From assembly GCF_029945685.1 (NCBI RefSeq), contig NZ_JAQSDA010000027.1, positions 372,001 to 436,000 of the forward strand: 64,000 nucleotides of DNA, given 5' to 3'. Origin of the DNA: Polaromonas sp. GTDB taxonomy: Bacteria; Pseudomonadota; Gammaproteobacteria; Burkholderiales; Burkholderiaceae_C. Shown piece after piece: positions 55,730 through 64,000 of this stretch. A program made the position numbers and the translations under genes. The notes under the pieces were generated by a model that was given only the letters and a program-made list of their open reading frames with translations, was not told the origin of the DNA and made no database searches. Position 1 is the stretch's first letter, and each line of letters begins with the position of its first letter.

Positions 55730-58066
55730 TCAGACATTGCCGTTATGCTGAGCCGTATGGGCGACCTGCGAGGTGGCCAGCGCGATGCGGCCTTCCTCTG
55801 CATCGGCATTGCCCTCGCTGTCAACCTGACGCGCCTGCGCTTCGTAGAGCCGCCAGTACGCGCCCTGTTTCGCCATGAGTTCGTCGTGCGGTCCGACCTC
55901 CACCACCTGGCCGCGGTCCATCACCACCAGCCGGTCGGCCTTGCGCAGGGTGGACAGACGGTGTGCGATGGCAATCGTGGTCCGCCCCTGCACCAGGTTG
56001 TCGAGGGCTTTCTGGATTTCCTGCTCGGTCTCGGTGTCCACCGACGAGGTGGCCTCGTCAAGAATCAGGATGCGCGGGTCGATCAGCAGCGCACGCGCGA
56101 TCGAGATGCGCTGCCGTTCGCCGCCCGACAGGCCCTGGCCGCGCTCGCCAACCAGCGAGTCGTAACCCTGAGGCAGGCGCAGGATGAACTCGTGCGCATG
56201 GGCGGCACGGGCGGCGGCCACAATCTCGGCGCGACTGGCGCCCGGCTTGCCGTAGGCGATGTTTTCCGCGATGGTGCCAAAAAACAGGAAAGGCTCCTGC
56301 AACACCAGGCCGATGTTGCGCCGGTAGTCGGCCACGGTGAAACGCCGGATGTCGGTGCCGTCCACGCTGATGCTGCCGTCGGTGACATCGTAAAAGCGGC
56401 AGATCAGGTTGACCAGCGTGCTTTTGCCCGAGCCGCTGTGGCCGACGAGGCCTATCATCTCGCCCGGTTGTATCGTGAGGTCGAGTCCACGGATCACCGC
56501 CCGGTTGCCATAGCGAAAGCCCAGCCCGCTCATCTCGATGCGGCCCTGCATGGGCGCCATGGGCACCGGGTGGGCCGGCTCCGGCACATTGGAAGCATGG
56601 TCGAGGATGTCGAAAATGCGCTTGGCCCCGGCCGCCGCTTTTTGCGTGACCGAAACAATGCGGCTCATGGAATCGAGCCGGGTGTAAAAACGGCCAATGT
56701 AGGCAATGAAGGCGGTCAGCACACCGACCGTGATCTGCTGTTTGGAAACCAGCCAGATGCCGAAGGCCCAGACCACCAGCAAGCCGATTTCAGTCAGCAG
56801 CGACACCGTCGGGGTGAACAGCGACCAGACCTTGTTGAGCTTGTCATTGACCAGCAGGTTGTGCCGGTTGGCGTCGCGAAAACGCTGGGCTTCCCGCTTT
56901 TCCTGGGCAAAGGCCTTGACCACACGGATGCCGGGAATGGTGTCGGCCAGCACATTGGTCACTTCCGACCAGACCCGGTCGATTTTTTCAAAACCGGTGC
57001 GCAGGCGGTCGCGCACCGTGTGGATCATCCAGGCAATAAATGGCAGCGGCAGCAGGGTGACCAGCGCCAGCCAGGGGTTGATCGAAAACAGGATGACGGC
57101 GGTCATCACGATCATCAGCACATCGGTCGCAAAGTCGAGCGCGTGCAGCGACAGGAACACATTGATACGGTCGGTTTCCGAGCCGATGCGGCTCATCAGG
57201 TCGCCGGTGCGTTTGCCGCCGAAATAATCCAGCGACAGCTCCAGCAGGTGGTCAAAGGTGGCCGTGCGCAGGTCGGCGCCCATGCGTTCGGACACCAGCG
57301 CCAGCAGATAGGTGCGGGCCCAGTTCAGCGCCCAGCCGAGCAGCGCCGCCGCCAGCAGGCCGCCCAGAATGGCGAGCACCTTCCAGGTTTCGATCTGCTG
57401 GCCGTTCTGGAACGGGATCAGGATGTCGTCCATCAGCGGAATCGTCAGGTAGGGGGGCACCAGGGTTGCGGCGGTAGAGGCCAGGGTCAACAGAAACCCT
57501 GAAAGCAGCTGCCATTGGTAAGGCCGGGCGAAGCGCCACAGACGCAGCAACACCCAGGTCGACGGCGGCGTGTGCAGTTCGCGGGCACAGGTCGTGCATT
57601 CGTCGCTGTCCGTCGGCAGCAGCGTGTCGCAGAAGGGGCACAGGGCCATCTCGTCGCCGGTGGCAGCCGCACCCGGCGCCAGTTGCTGCTCGAACAGGCG
57701 CAGCAGTCGTAGCGCCTGCACATTGACCGCCAGCGTGAACCGCCAGCTGCGCAACCGCTGCCCCCCCTGATGAAGCTCCAGTGTGCCGACACCGGCATGG
57801 TCGAAATGGCGCAGGGACAGGGGCAGCCACTGGCCGGATGCCTCTTCCGGTCGCAACGGCCAGCTGGCCCACAGGCCGGTTTCCGGGTCGTGGGCCATCA
57901 GGCGGAGGTCGGTCAGCGCCAGCAAACCCCGGGAAAAATGAAGTTGTTGATTCAGGTCAACCAGCACCGTACATAGCACGTTCTCATGGTTTGCGAGTTG
58001 CGCGCGCAGGTCGGTCTGCGCGGGGCCAGCCTCGCTGGAGGCATCGACCGGATGGGAATGTTGCAT
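55730..58066 (-). CDS. ABC transporter (membrane-ATPase fusion) of the cyanophycin locus
   Basis: A 778-residue exporter-type half transporter with an extra N-terminus. Residues 1 to about 135 form a PH-like domain, then a zinc-ribbon-like CPFC..CTTC, six transmembrane helices (about 185-470) and an ATPase: Walker A GHSGSGKSTLVNLI, signature LSGGERQRISIARALL, Walker B ILILDEATSSVD. The architecture is characteristic of the ABC proteins paired with DUF1854 and cyanophycin synthetase. Divergent from cphA' across about 200 bases. Transported substrate unknown. Confidence 0.9.
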   Translation of the reverse strand: MQHSHPVDASSEAGPAQTDLRAQLANHENVLCTVLVDLNQQLHFSRGLLALTDLRLMAHDPETGLWASWPLRPEEASGQWLPLSLRHFDHAGVGTLELHQGGQRLRSWRFTLAVNVQALRLLRLFEQQLAPGAAATGDEMALCPFCDTLLPTDSDECTTCARELHTPPSTWVLLRLWRFARPYQWQLLSGFLLTLASTAATLVPPYLTIPLMDDILIPFQNGQQIETWKVLAILGGLLAAALLGWALNWARTYLLALVSERMGADLRTATFDHLLELSLDYFGGKRTGDLMSRIGSETDRINVFLSLHALDFATDVLMIVMTAVILFSINPWLALVTLLPLPFIAWMIHTVRDRLRTGFEKIDRVWSEVTNVLADTIPGIRVVKAFAQEKREAQRFRDANRHNLLVNDKLNKVWSLFTPTVSLLTEIGLLVVWAFGIWLVSKQQITVGVLTAFIAYIGRFYTRLDSMSRIVSVTQKAAAGAKRIFDILDHASNVPEPAHPVPMAPMQGRIEMSGLGFRYGNRAVIRGLDLTIQPGEMIGLVGHSGSGKSTLVNLICRFYDVTDGSISVDGTDIRRFTVADYRRNIGLVLQEPFLFFGTIAENIAYGKPGASRAEIVAAARAAHAHEFILRLPQGYDSLVGERGQGLSGGERQRISIARALLIDPRILILDEATSSVDTETEQEIQKALDNLVQGRTTIAIAHRLSTLRKADRLVVMDRGQVVEVGPHDELMAKQGAYWRLYEAQARQVDSEGNADAEEGRIALATSQVAHTAQHNGNV

Positions 58067-58267
58067 TGTGATGTGGAAGCCGTAAAAACCGGTGCCCCGG
58101 AAACAGTGGGGTCAAATCGGGGATTTTCGCCCAATCCGCGTCGGCTGATGCAAGATTCGGCCGCCAGACAGGAAAACCTGCCCGATCAAACAGAAACGCC
58201 CATTGTGGGCGCCTATTCAGAAAAGAACGTTGCCCCGGCCCGGCCGGTTGACCGAATCCAGAAAAAC

Positions 58268-60493
58268 ATGACCAAACAGGACGACATCCAGCTTCTGCGC
58301 ATCAATTACCTGCGTGGCCCCAACATCTGGACTTACCGCCCTGTGCTGGAAGTCTGGATGGACCTCGGCACCCTGGAGGACCTGCCCTCCAACCTGTTGC
58401 CGGGTTTCAGCGACCGCCTGGTTGCACTGCTGCCGGCCCTGCTCGAACACCATTGCGGCGTCGGCGAGCGCGGCGGCTTCATCCAGCGCCTCTATGAAGG
58501 CACCTGGGCCGGCCATGTGCTGGAGCACGTCGTCATCGAACTGCTGAACCTGGCAGGCATGCCCACCGGTTTCGGCCAGACCCGCAGCACCTCGCAGCGC
58601 GGCATCTACCGCATGGTGGTCCGCGCCCGCGACGAGCAGGTGGCGCGCAGCGCGCTGGCAGAGGGCCACCGCCTGCTGATGGCCGCCATCAACAACGAGG
58701 CTTTCAGCGACGCCGACCTTCAGGCGGCCGTTGGCCGTGTACGTGACAAGGTCGACGAGTGTTACCTCGGCCCCAGCACGGCCTCCATCGTTGCTGCCGC
58801 CACCGAGCGCCGCATCCCGCACATCCGCCTCAATGACGGCAACCTGGTCCAGCTGGGCTACGGCGCCAGCCAGCGCCGCATCTGGACGGCCGAGACCGAG
58901 CTCACCAGCGCGATTGCCGAAGGCATCGCCAGCGACAAGGACCTGACCAAAAGCCTGCTGGCTTCCTGCGGCGTGCCGGTGCCAGAAGGTGAAATTGTCG
59001 ACAGCGCCGAAGCCGCCTGGGAAGCCGCGCAGGAAATCGGTCTGCCGGTGGTGGTCAAACCGAGCGACGGCAATCATGGCCGCGGCGTGTCGCTGGACCT
59101 CACCACCCGCGAACAGGTCGAAGCCGCGTTCCAGGTGGCAGCGCCCCACGGCAGCGAAGTGATGGTCGAGCGTTTCGTGCGCGGCCACGAACACCGCCTG
59201 CTGGTAGTTGGCGGGCGGGTGGTCGCCGCTGCCCGCGGTGAGACCGCCACTGTCCGCGGCGATGGCCATGCCAGTGTGGCCGAACTGGTCAACGCGCAGC
59301 TCAACACCGATCCGCGGCGCGGCGCCACCGAAGACTTCCCGCTCGGCCTGATCGAGCTGGACAAGGACGAAGCCATCCTGCTGGACCTGCAGCGCCAGGG
59401 GCTGGGCCCCGCCTCGGTGCCGGACGCGGGGCGCCAGGTGCTGATCCAGCGCAACGGCAATGTCGCGATTGACTGTACCGACGACATCCATCCCGACGTC
59501 GACCATATCGTCTCGCTGGCCGCCCGCGTCGTCGGTCTGGACATCGCCGGTGTGGATGTCGTGGCGCAGGACATCTCCAGACCCCTGCATGCCCAGGGCG
59601 GCGCGATTGTGGAAGTCAACGCCGGACCCGGGTTGCTGATGCACCTCAAGCCCGCCGAAGGTGCGCCGCGGCCGGTCGGCCGCGCCATCTGTGACCACCT
59701 GTTTCCCGAAGCGCCCGAAGGCACGCACAGCGGCCGCATTCCCGTGGTGGGGGTGGCCGGCTCGGCGGGTACGCACAAGGTGGCACGGCTGGTGGCCTGG
59801 CTGCTTCAGCTGTCGGGGCGGCACACCGGTCTGGCCTGCCGCGACGGCCTGTTCCTCGACGGGCGTTGCCTCGATGCCAGCGACTGCACGCAATGGGAGG
59901 CCGGTCAGCGCCTGCTGATCAACCGTGCCGTGCAGGCCGCCGTGTTTGAAAACGGAGCCGCCACCATCTTGCGCAGTGGCCTGGCCTATGACCGCTGCCA
60001 GGTCGGGGTGGTCACCGACCTCGGGGGCGCCGGCGCACTGGGCGAATTCGATGTGGCAGGCGAAGAGCAGATGTTCAAGGTCATGCGCTCGCAAGTCGAT
60101 GTCGTGCTGGCCGACGGTGTGGCGGTGCTCAATGCAGCCGACCCGGCGATCGTGGAGATGGCCCCCCTGTGTGACGGCGAGGTGATCTTCTACGCGACCG
60201 ATCCGGGTTTGCCCGCCATTGCCACCCACCTGGGCGGCGGTGGCCGGGCAGTTTTCATGCGCCAGGGCCAGGTTGTGCTTGCCACCGGTGCCAGCGAAGC
60301 CTTCTTGCCCGGTCTGGACAAGCTGGCCGTCTGGCAAGGCCGGCATGCCCCTACTGCCGAAGACAGCCTGCTTGCCGCCATTTCAGCGGCATGGGCGCTC
60401 GATATTCCGCTCAACCTGATAGGTGCCGGCATTGAAGCCTTCAACCTGGAAACGGCCACAGACCGTTCCACACGGGAAGAAAAGGCCGCATGA
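58268..60493 (+). CDS. Cyanophycin synthetase paralogue with degenerate ligase domain (CphA')
   Basis: A 741-residue CphA-like protein. The N-terminal domain (INYLRGPNIWTYRPVLEVW) and ATP-grasp domain (LPVVVKPSDGNHGRGVSLD; IVEVNAGPGLLMHL) look intact. In the Mur-ligase part, the P-loop that should read GTNGKTT is GSAGTHK, and later substrate-binding positions are altered; about 120 C-terminal residues present in the neighbouring CphA are missing. Aspartate addition may persist, arginine addition by this chain seems impossible. It is 58 bases upstream of cphA. Could be a regulatory or Asp-specific partner. Confidence 0.87.
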   Translation: MTKQDDIQLLRINYLRGPNIWTYRPVLEVWMDLGTLEDLPSNLLPGFSDRLVALLPALLEHHCGVGERGGFIQRLYEGTWAGHVLEHVVIELLNLAGMPTGFGQTRSTSQRGIYRMVVRARDEQVARSALAEGHRLLMAAINNEAFSDADLQAAVGRVRDKVDECYLGPSTASIVAAATERRIPHIRLNDGNLVQLGYGASQRRIWTAETELTSAIAEGIASDKDLTKSLLASCGVPVPEGEIVDSAEAAWEAAQEIGLPVVVKPSDGNHGRGVSLDLTTREQVEAAFQVAAPHGSEVMVERFVRGHEHRLLVVGGRVVAAARGETATVRGDGHASVAELVNAQLNTDPRRGATEDFPLGLIELDKDEAILLDLQRQGLGPASVPDAGRQVLIQRNGNVAIDCTDDIHPDVDHIVSLAARVVGLDIAGVDVVAQDISRPLHAQGGAIVEVNAGPGLLMHLKPAEGAPRPVGRAICDHLFPEAPEGTHSGRIPVVGVAGSAGTHKVARLVAWLLQLSGRHTGLACRDGLFLDGRCLDASDCTQWEAGQRLLINRAVQAAVFENGAATILRSGLAYDRCQVGVVTDLGGAGALGEFDVAGEEQMFKVMRSQVDVVLADGVAVLNAADPAIVEMAPLCDGEVIFYATDPGLPAIATHLGGGGRAVFMRQGQVVLATGASEAFLPGLDKLAVWQGRHAPTAEDSLLAAISAAWALDIPLNLIGAGIEAFNLETATDRSTREEKAA

Positions 60494-60551
60494 GCACCGA
60501 CTCCCTTGCCAAACGCAGCTCCCGCGAACCCCAGCCCGGAAAGGCACGCTG

Positions 60552-63146
60552 ATGAAAGTTACCCGCACCCGTGCGCTGCGCGGCCCCAACCTCTGGAGCC
60601 GCCATACGGCGCTTGAAGCCGTCGTCAGCTGCACACAGGCCGAATGCGCCATCGACACCCTGCCCGGCTTTGAGCCGCGCGTGCGTTCGCTGTTTCCCGC
60701 CATAGGCGCACTGCGTCCGGGTGGTTACGTCGGCCCGGTGTCCCTGGCCCACGTGCTTGAATCGGCAGCACTGGCGCTGCAGGCCCAGGCCGGTTGCCCG
60801 GTGACCTTCAGCCACACCGCCGCCACGCTCGAAGACGGCGTTTACCAGACCGTGGTCGAGTACAGCGAAGAAGCGGTCGGCCGGCTGGCGCTGGAGCTGG
60901 CCCAGGCGCTGATCCACGCCGCGCTTTATGAAACCGGCTTCGACATGGAAGCCGCGGTGGCCCAGTTGCGCGAACTCGACGAGGACGAACGCATCGGACC
61001 CAGCACCGGCGCCATTGTGGACGCAGCCGTCGCCCGCGGCATTCCATACAAACGCCTGACCCAGGGCAGCCTGGTGCAGTTTGGCTGGGGCTCGCGCCAG
61101 CGCCGCATCCAGGCCGCCGAGCTCGATGCGACCAGTGCGGTGTCCGAATCGATTGCCCAGGACAAGGATTTGACCAAAAAGCTGCTGTTCGCCGCCGGGG
61201 TGCCGGTTCCCATGGGCCGGCCCGTCGCGGACCCTGACGAAGCCTGGACCGCCGCCCTGCAGATTGGCCTGCCGGTGGTGATCAAACCGCAGGACGGCAA
61301 CCAGGGCAAGGGCGTCACGGTCAACATCGTGGACCGCGACCACCTCGACATCGCCTTCCGTGCCGCCGCGGAACACGGCACCGTCATGGTCGAAAAATTC
61401 CTGCCCGGCAACGACTTCCGGCTGCTGGTGGTCGGCAACAAGCTGGTGGCGGCGTCGCGGCGCGAGCCACCGCAGGTATTGGGTGACGGCCTGCACACCG
61501 TGCGCGAGCTGGTCGATATCGTCAATCAGGACCCGCGCCGGGGCGAGGGCCACGCCACCTCCCTGACAAAAATCCGTTTTGACGATATTGCCGTCGCACG
61601 GCTGGCGGTGCAGGACATGACGCCCGAATCGATTCCGGCGCGGGGTCGGCGCGTGGTGCTGCGCAACAACGCCAACCTCAGCACCGGTGGCACCGCCACC
61701 GACGTGACCAGTGACGTCCACCCGGAGGTTGCCGCCCGCGCGGTAGCTGCAGCGCAAATGGTGGGCTTGCACATCTGCGGCGTGGACGTGGTCTGCGAAA
61801 GTGTGCTTCGCCCGCTTGAAGCACAAAGTGGCGGCGTGGTGGAAGTCAACGCGGCGCCCGGCCTGCGCATGCACCTGTCGCCGTCTTACGGCAAGGGCCA
61901 GGCCGTTGGCGGTGCCATGATCAACGAGCTGTTCGCACCCGGTGACGATGGTCGGGTGCCCGTGGTTGCCGTGACCGGCACCAACGGCAAGACCACGGTC
62001 ACGCGCCTGATCACGCACCTGCTCACGGCCAGCGGTCTGCGCTGCGGGATGACCAACACCGACGGCGTCTGGGTGAACGGCCGACAGACCGACAGCGGCG
62101 ACTGCAGCGGTCCGAAAAGCGCCCGCAATGTGCTGATGCATCCCGATGTGGATGCCGCCGTATTTGAAGTAGCGCGCGGCGGCATCCTGCGCGAGGGCCT
62201 GGGTTTTGACCGCTGCCAGGTGGCTGTTGTCACCAATGTCGGCAGCGGCGACCACCTGGGCCTGAACTACATCACCACGGTCGAAGACCTGGCGGTGCTC
62301 AAGCGCGTGATTGTGCAGAACGTCGCGCCAACCGGCTACGCCGTGCTCAACGCGGCCGATCCCATCGTCGCCGCCATGGCGCCCACCTGCCCCGGCAACG
62401 TGATCTTTTTTGCCGCTGACCGTCACCACCCCCTGATGGCTACCCACCGCGCCCAGGGCAAACGCACGGTCTATGTCGACGGCAATGCGCTGGTCGCAGC
62501 CGAAGGCGCGTGGCGCGAACGTGTGCCGCTGCACAGCATCCCCCTGACGCGCAACGGCAGCATCGGTTTCCAGGTTGAAAACGTCATGGCAGCACTGGCC
62601 GCCGGCTGGGCCGTGGGCGTTCCCTGGGAAACCCTCAAAAGCGGACTGGCCAGTTTTGTCAACGACGCGCACAACGCGCCCGGCCGCTTCAACGTGATGG
62701 ATTACCGCGGCGCCACCGTGATTGCCGACTATGGCCACAACCCCGACGCCATGCGCGCGCTCGTCGGCGCTGTGGAAGCGATGCCGGCCCGACGCCGCAG
62801 CGTGGTCATCAGCGGCGCGGGTGATCGCCGCGACAGCGACATCCGCGACCAGACCATCATTCTTGGCCACGCTTTTGACGATGTGCTGCTCTACGAGGAT
62901 GCCGCCCAGCGCGGACGCGCCGACGGCGAGGTCATCGGCCTGCTGCGCCAAGGCCTGACGGGCGCCAGCCGCACCACCCACATCGAGGAAATTCGCGGCG
63001 AGTTTCTGGCCATTGACACGGCGCTGGCCCGCCTGGAGCCGGGCGACCTTTGTCTGATCCTGGTCGACCAGGTGCAGGAAGCACTGGCACACCTGGCTGA
63101 ACGGGTGAAAGAAGCCAGCGACCTCCAACAAGTCGCGCCGGCCTGA
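60552..63146 (+). CDS. cphA: Cyanophycin synthetase
   Basis: An 864-residue enzyme polymerising aspartate and arginine into multi-L-arginyl-poly-L-aspartate. N-terminal domain (MKVTRTRALRGPNLWSRH), ATP-grasp domain for Asp addition (GLPVVIKPQDGNQGKGVTVN; GVVEVNAAPGLRMHL) and a Mur-ligase domain for Arg addition with intact P-loop VTGTNGKTTVTRL, EVARGGILREGLGFD, VTNVGSGDHLG, and the C-terminal NDAHNAPGRFNV..DYGHNPDAM block. All key motifs are present. The start is the ATG in GCACGCTGATG. Same operon as cphA'. Confidence 0.95.
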   Translation: MKVTRTRALRGPNLWSRHTALEAVVSCTQAECAIDTLPGFEPRVRSLFPAIGALRPGGYVGPVSLAHVLESAALALQAQAGCPVTFSHTAATLEDGVYQTVVEYSEEAVGRLALELAQALIHAALYETGFDMEAAVAQLRELDEDERIGPSTGAIVDAAVARGIPYKRLTQGSLVQFGWGSRQRRIQAAELDATSAVSESIAQDKDLTKKLLFAAGVPVPMGRPVADPDEAWTAALQIGLPVVIKPQDGNQGKGVTVNIVDRDHLDIAFRAAAEHGTVMVEKFLPGNDFRLLVVGNKLVAASRREPPQVLGDGLHTVRELVDIVNQDPRRGEGHATSLTKIRFDDIAVARLAVQDMTPESIPARGRRVVLRNNANLSTGGTATDVTSDVHPEVAARAVAAAQMVGLHICGVDVVCESVLRPLEAQSGGVVEVNAAPGLRMHLSPSYGKGQAVGGAMINELFAPGDDGRVPVVAVTGTNGKTTVTRLITHLLTASGLRCGMTNTDGVWVNGRQTDSGDCSGPKSARNVLMHPDVDAAVFEVARGGILREGLGFDRCQVAVVTNVGSGDHLGLNYITTVEDLAVLKRVIVQNVAPTGYAVLNAADPIVAAMAPTCPGNVIFFAADRHHPLMATHRAQGKRTVYVDGNALVAAEGAWRERVPLHSIPLTRNGSIGFQVENVMAALAAGWAVGVPWETLKSGLASFVNDAHNAPGRFNVMDYRGATVIADYGHNPDAMRALVGAVEAMPARRRSVVISGAGDRRDSDIRDQTIILGHAFDDVLLYEDAAQRGRADGEVIGLLRQGLTGASRTTHIEEIRGEFLAIDTALARLEPGDLCLILVDQVQEALAHLAERVKEASDLQQVAPA

Positions 63147-63217
63147 ACAGGGTTTCGGCCCCCTCGGTCAGCCCGACACATCCGGAGCGAGGGGCTGCAA
63201 GCCCAGGAAGTTCATGG

Positions 63218-63273
63218 AAATAGTGGCTGCAGCCCCCTAAAAGCGGGCGCAAGCAGCTACGAAATCAATAGCA
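63218..63273 (-). repeat. Family-1 interspersed repeat between cphA and ureD
   Basis: On the minus strand: TTGCTATTGATTTCGTAGCT, GCTTGCGCCCGCTTTT, AGGGGGCTGCAGCCACTATTT. Complete copy, intergenic. Confidence 0.85.
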
Positions 63274-63317
63274 ACCGCGAGGCATGATCACCCAACGCCA
63301 ACGGTTAAACTCCACCG

Positions 63318-64000
63318 ATGGCCTGGAACGCAACGCTCAGTCTCGACTACTCCCTGCAGGCCGGCAAGACAGTCGCCCACTTTCGCCACGACGGCCCGCT
63401 GCGCATCCTGCAAAGCCTGTACCCTGAAGGCGACACGGTCTGCCACAACGTGCTGGTGCATCCACCGGGCGGCCTGGTGGGCGGCGACACACTGGACATC
63501 ACGGTCACGGCTGCGGCCGGCAGCCATGGACTGATCACCACGCCCGGCGCGACACGCTTTTACAGATCCTTGGGCGAAACCGCCCTGCAGCGCACGCACT
63601 TGCGCCTGGAAGACGGCGCCCGCGCCGAGTGGCTGCCGATGGAGGCGCTGTGTTACAGCGGCTGCCTGGGCGAAAACCATCTCACGCTCGATCTGGCGCC
63701 TGGCGCCGAACTGATGGGCTGGGATGTCACCGCGCTGGGCCTGCCTGGCGCCAACCTGCCCTTCGAGCAAGGCAGCTTTTGTCAGCACATCGAGTTGCCC
63801 GGCATCTGGCTGGAACGCGCACGCATCCGCGCCGATGACCTGCTGCTGATGAACAGTCCGTTGGGCCTGGCCGGCCAGCGCTGTATCGGCACCCTGTTCT
63901 TTGCGGCTGGCAGCAAGCTCGAACGCCAACGCCGACAGCTCGCCCTGGACCTTGCACGCGAGGTGATTGAAGCGCACCCGTTGAACAACGCCGCAGGCGC
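63318..64000 (+). CDS. ureD: Urease accessory protein UreD, 3'-truncated by window edge
   Basis: 227 codons are visible and the frame is still open at the window end. UreD works with UreF and UreG to deliver nickel to urease. Recognised from LSLDYSLQAGKTVAHFRHDGPLRILQSLYPEGDTVCHNVLVHPPGGLVGGD, ITTPGATRFYRSLG and LPMEALCYSGCLGENHLTLDL. It probably opens a ure operon to the right, the sink for urea made by the ureide pathway encoded here. Confidence 0.93.
   Translation, partial: MAWNATLSLDYSLQAGKTVAHFRHDGPLRILQSLYPEGDTVCHNVLVHPPGGLVGGDTLDITVTAAAGSHGLITTPGATRFYRSLGETALQRTHLRLEDGARAEWLPMEALCYSGCLGENHLTLDLAPGAELMGWDVTALGLPGANLPFEQGSFCQHIELPGIWLERARIRADDLLLMNSPLGLAGQRCIGTLFFAAGSKLERQRRQLALDLAREVIEAHPLNNAAG

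Noticed and set aside
58217..60346. A 709-codon minus-strand frame opposite cphA'
   Set aside because: Antisense composition artefact; cphA' has clear ATP-grasp motifs.
60441..63131. An 896-codon open frame on the minus strand opposite cphA
   Set aside because: Antisense frame of a high-GC gene; its product is His/Val/Gly-rich with no domain, and the plus-strand cphA is unmistakable.

Overview
The window is a high-GC, gene-dense chromosomal segment from a betaproteobacterium, most likely Comamonadaceae of the Polaromonas/Rhodoferax/Variovorax type. This rests on protein character, the many Bug-type (TctC) periplasmic receptors, the CphA'/CphA pair, and several short interspersed repeat families I associate with that family from memory. 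No tRNA, rRNA, CRISPR array, prophage or transposase gene was seen.

Layout. 0-5.8 kb: two universal stress proteins, dcd, guanine deaminase with a BMP-type receptor, a small secreted protein and a response regulator. 5.8-16.8 kb: purine salvage and catabolism, with an adenine/adenosine deaminase, a BMP lipoprotein plus ABC transporter, a LysR regulator and divergent xdhAB. 17-21.5 kb: BON lipoprotein, then an ApbE / PepSY-flavodoxin reductase / DUF2271 / PepSY operon, followed by a MITE-like element. 22.1-24.3 kb: D-tartrate dehydratase and LysR. 24.6-30.2 kb: an NsrR-type cassette (truncated hemoglobin, cbb3-like oxidase with a CcoS-like N-terminus, two c-type cytochromes, NsrR, SCO, CtaG-like protein), bracketed by two decayed copies of a lysR-iorA junction. 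30.6-36 kb: iorAB, a Bug receptor and a thioesterase, then a repeat-rich 600 bp. 36.6-41.3 kb: glycerate kinase, Bug receptor, tartrate dehydrogenase and LysR (ttu-like). 41.3-54.3 kb: the urate-to-ureide branch (puuD, xdhC, a low-GC three-gene insertion, hiuH, GntR regulator, puuE, an OHCU decarboxylase-allantoate amidohydrolase fusion, an M20 amidohydrolase and a NitT/TauT-type ABC transporter). 54.6-63.1 kb: a glycine-zipper protein and the cyanophycin locus (DUF1854, ABC exporter-like protein, cphA', cphA). The window ends inside ureD.

How the genes fit together. Guanine and adenine are deaminated, xanthine dehydrogenase makes urate, and PuuD, HiuH, OHCU decarboxylase, PuuE and allantoate amidohydrolase carry it towards ureido compounds and urea. 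Urease accessory genes start at the right edge, and cyanophycin synthetase can store the nitrogen. Glycerate kinase can take up glyoxylate- or tartrate-derived glycerate.

The most unusual features are: (i) short repeats lying in frame inside xdhA, xdhB, xdhC, puuD, iorA and iorB and supplying the stop codons of three other genes; (ii) the NO-responsive oxidase cassette flanked by reciprocal pseudogenes; (iii) a cphA paralogue with a destroyed P-loop and no C-terminal ligase domain next to an intact cphA; and (iv) a stem-loop with a U-tract directly in front of the adenine/adenosine deaminase gene.
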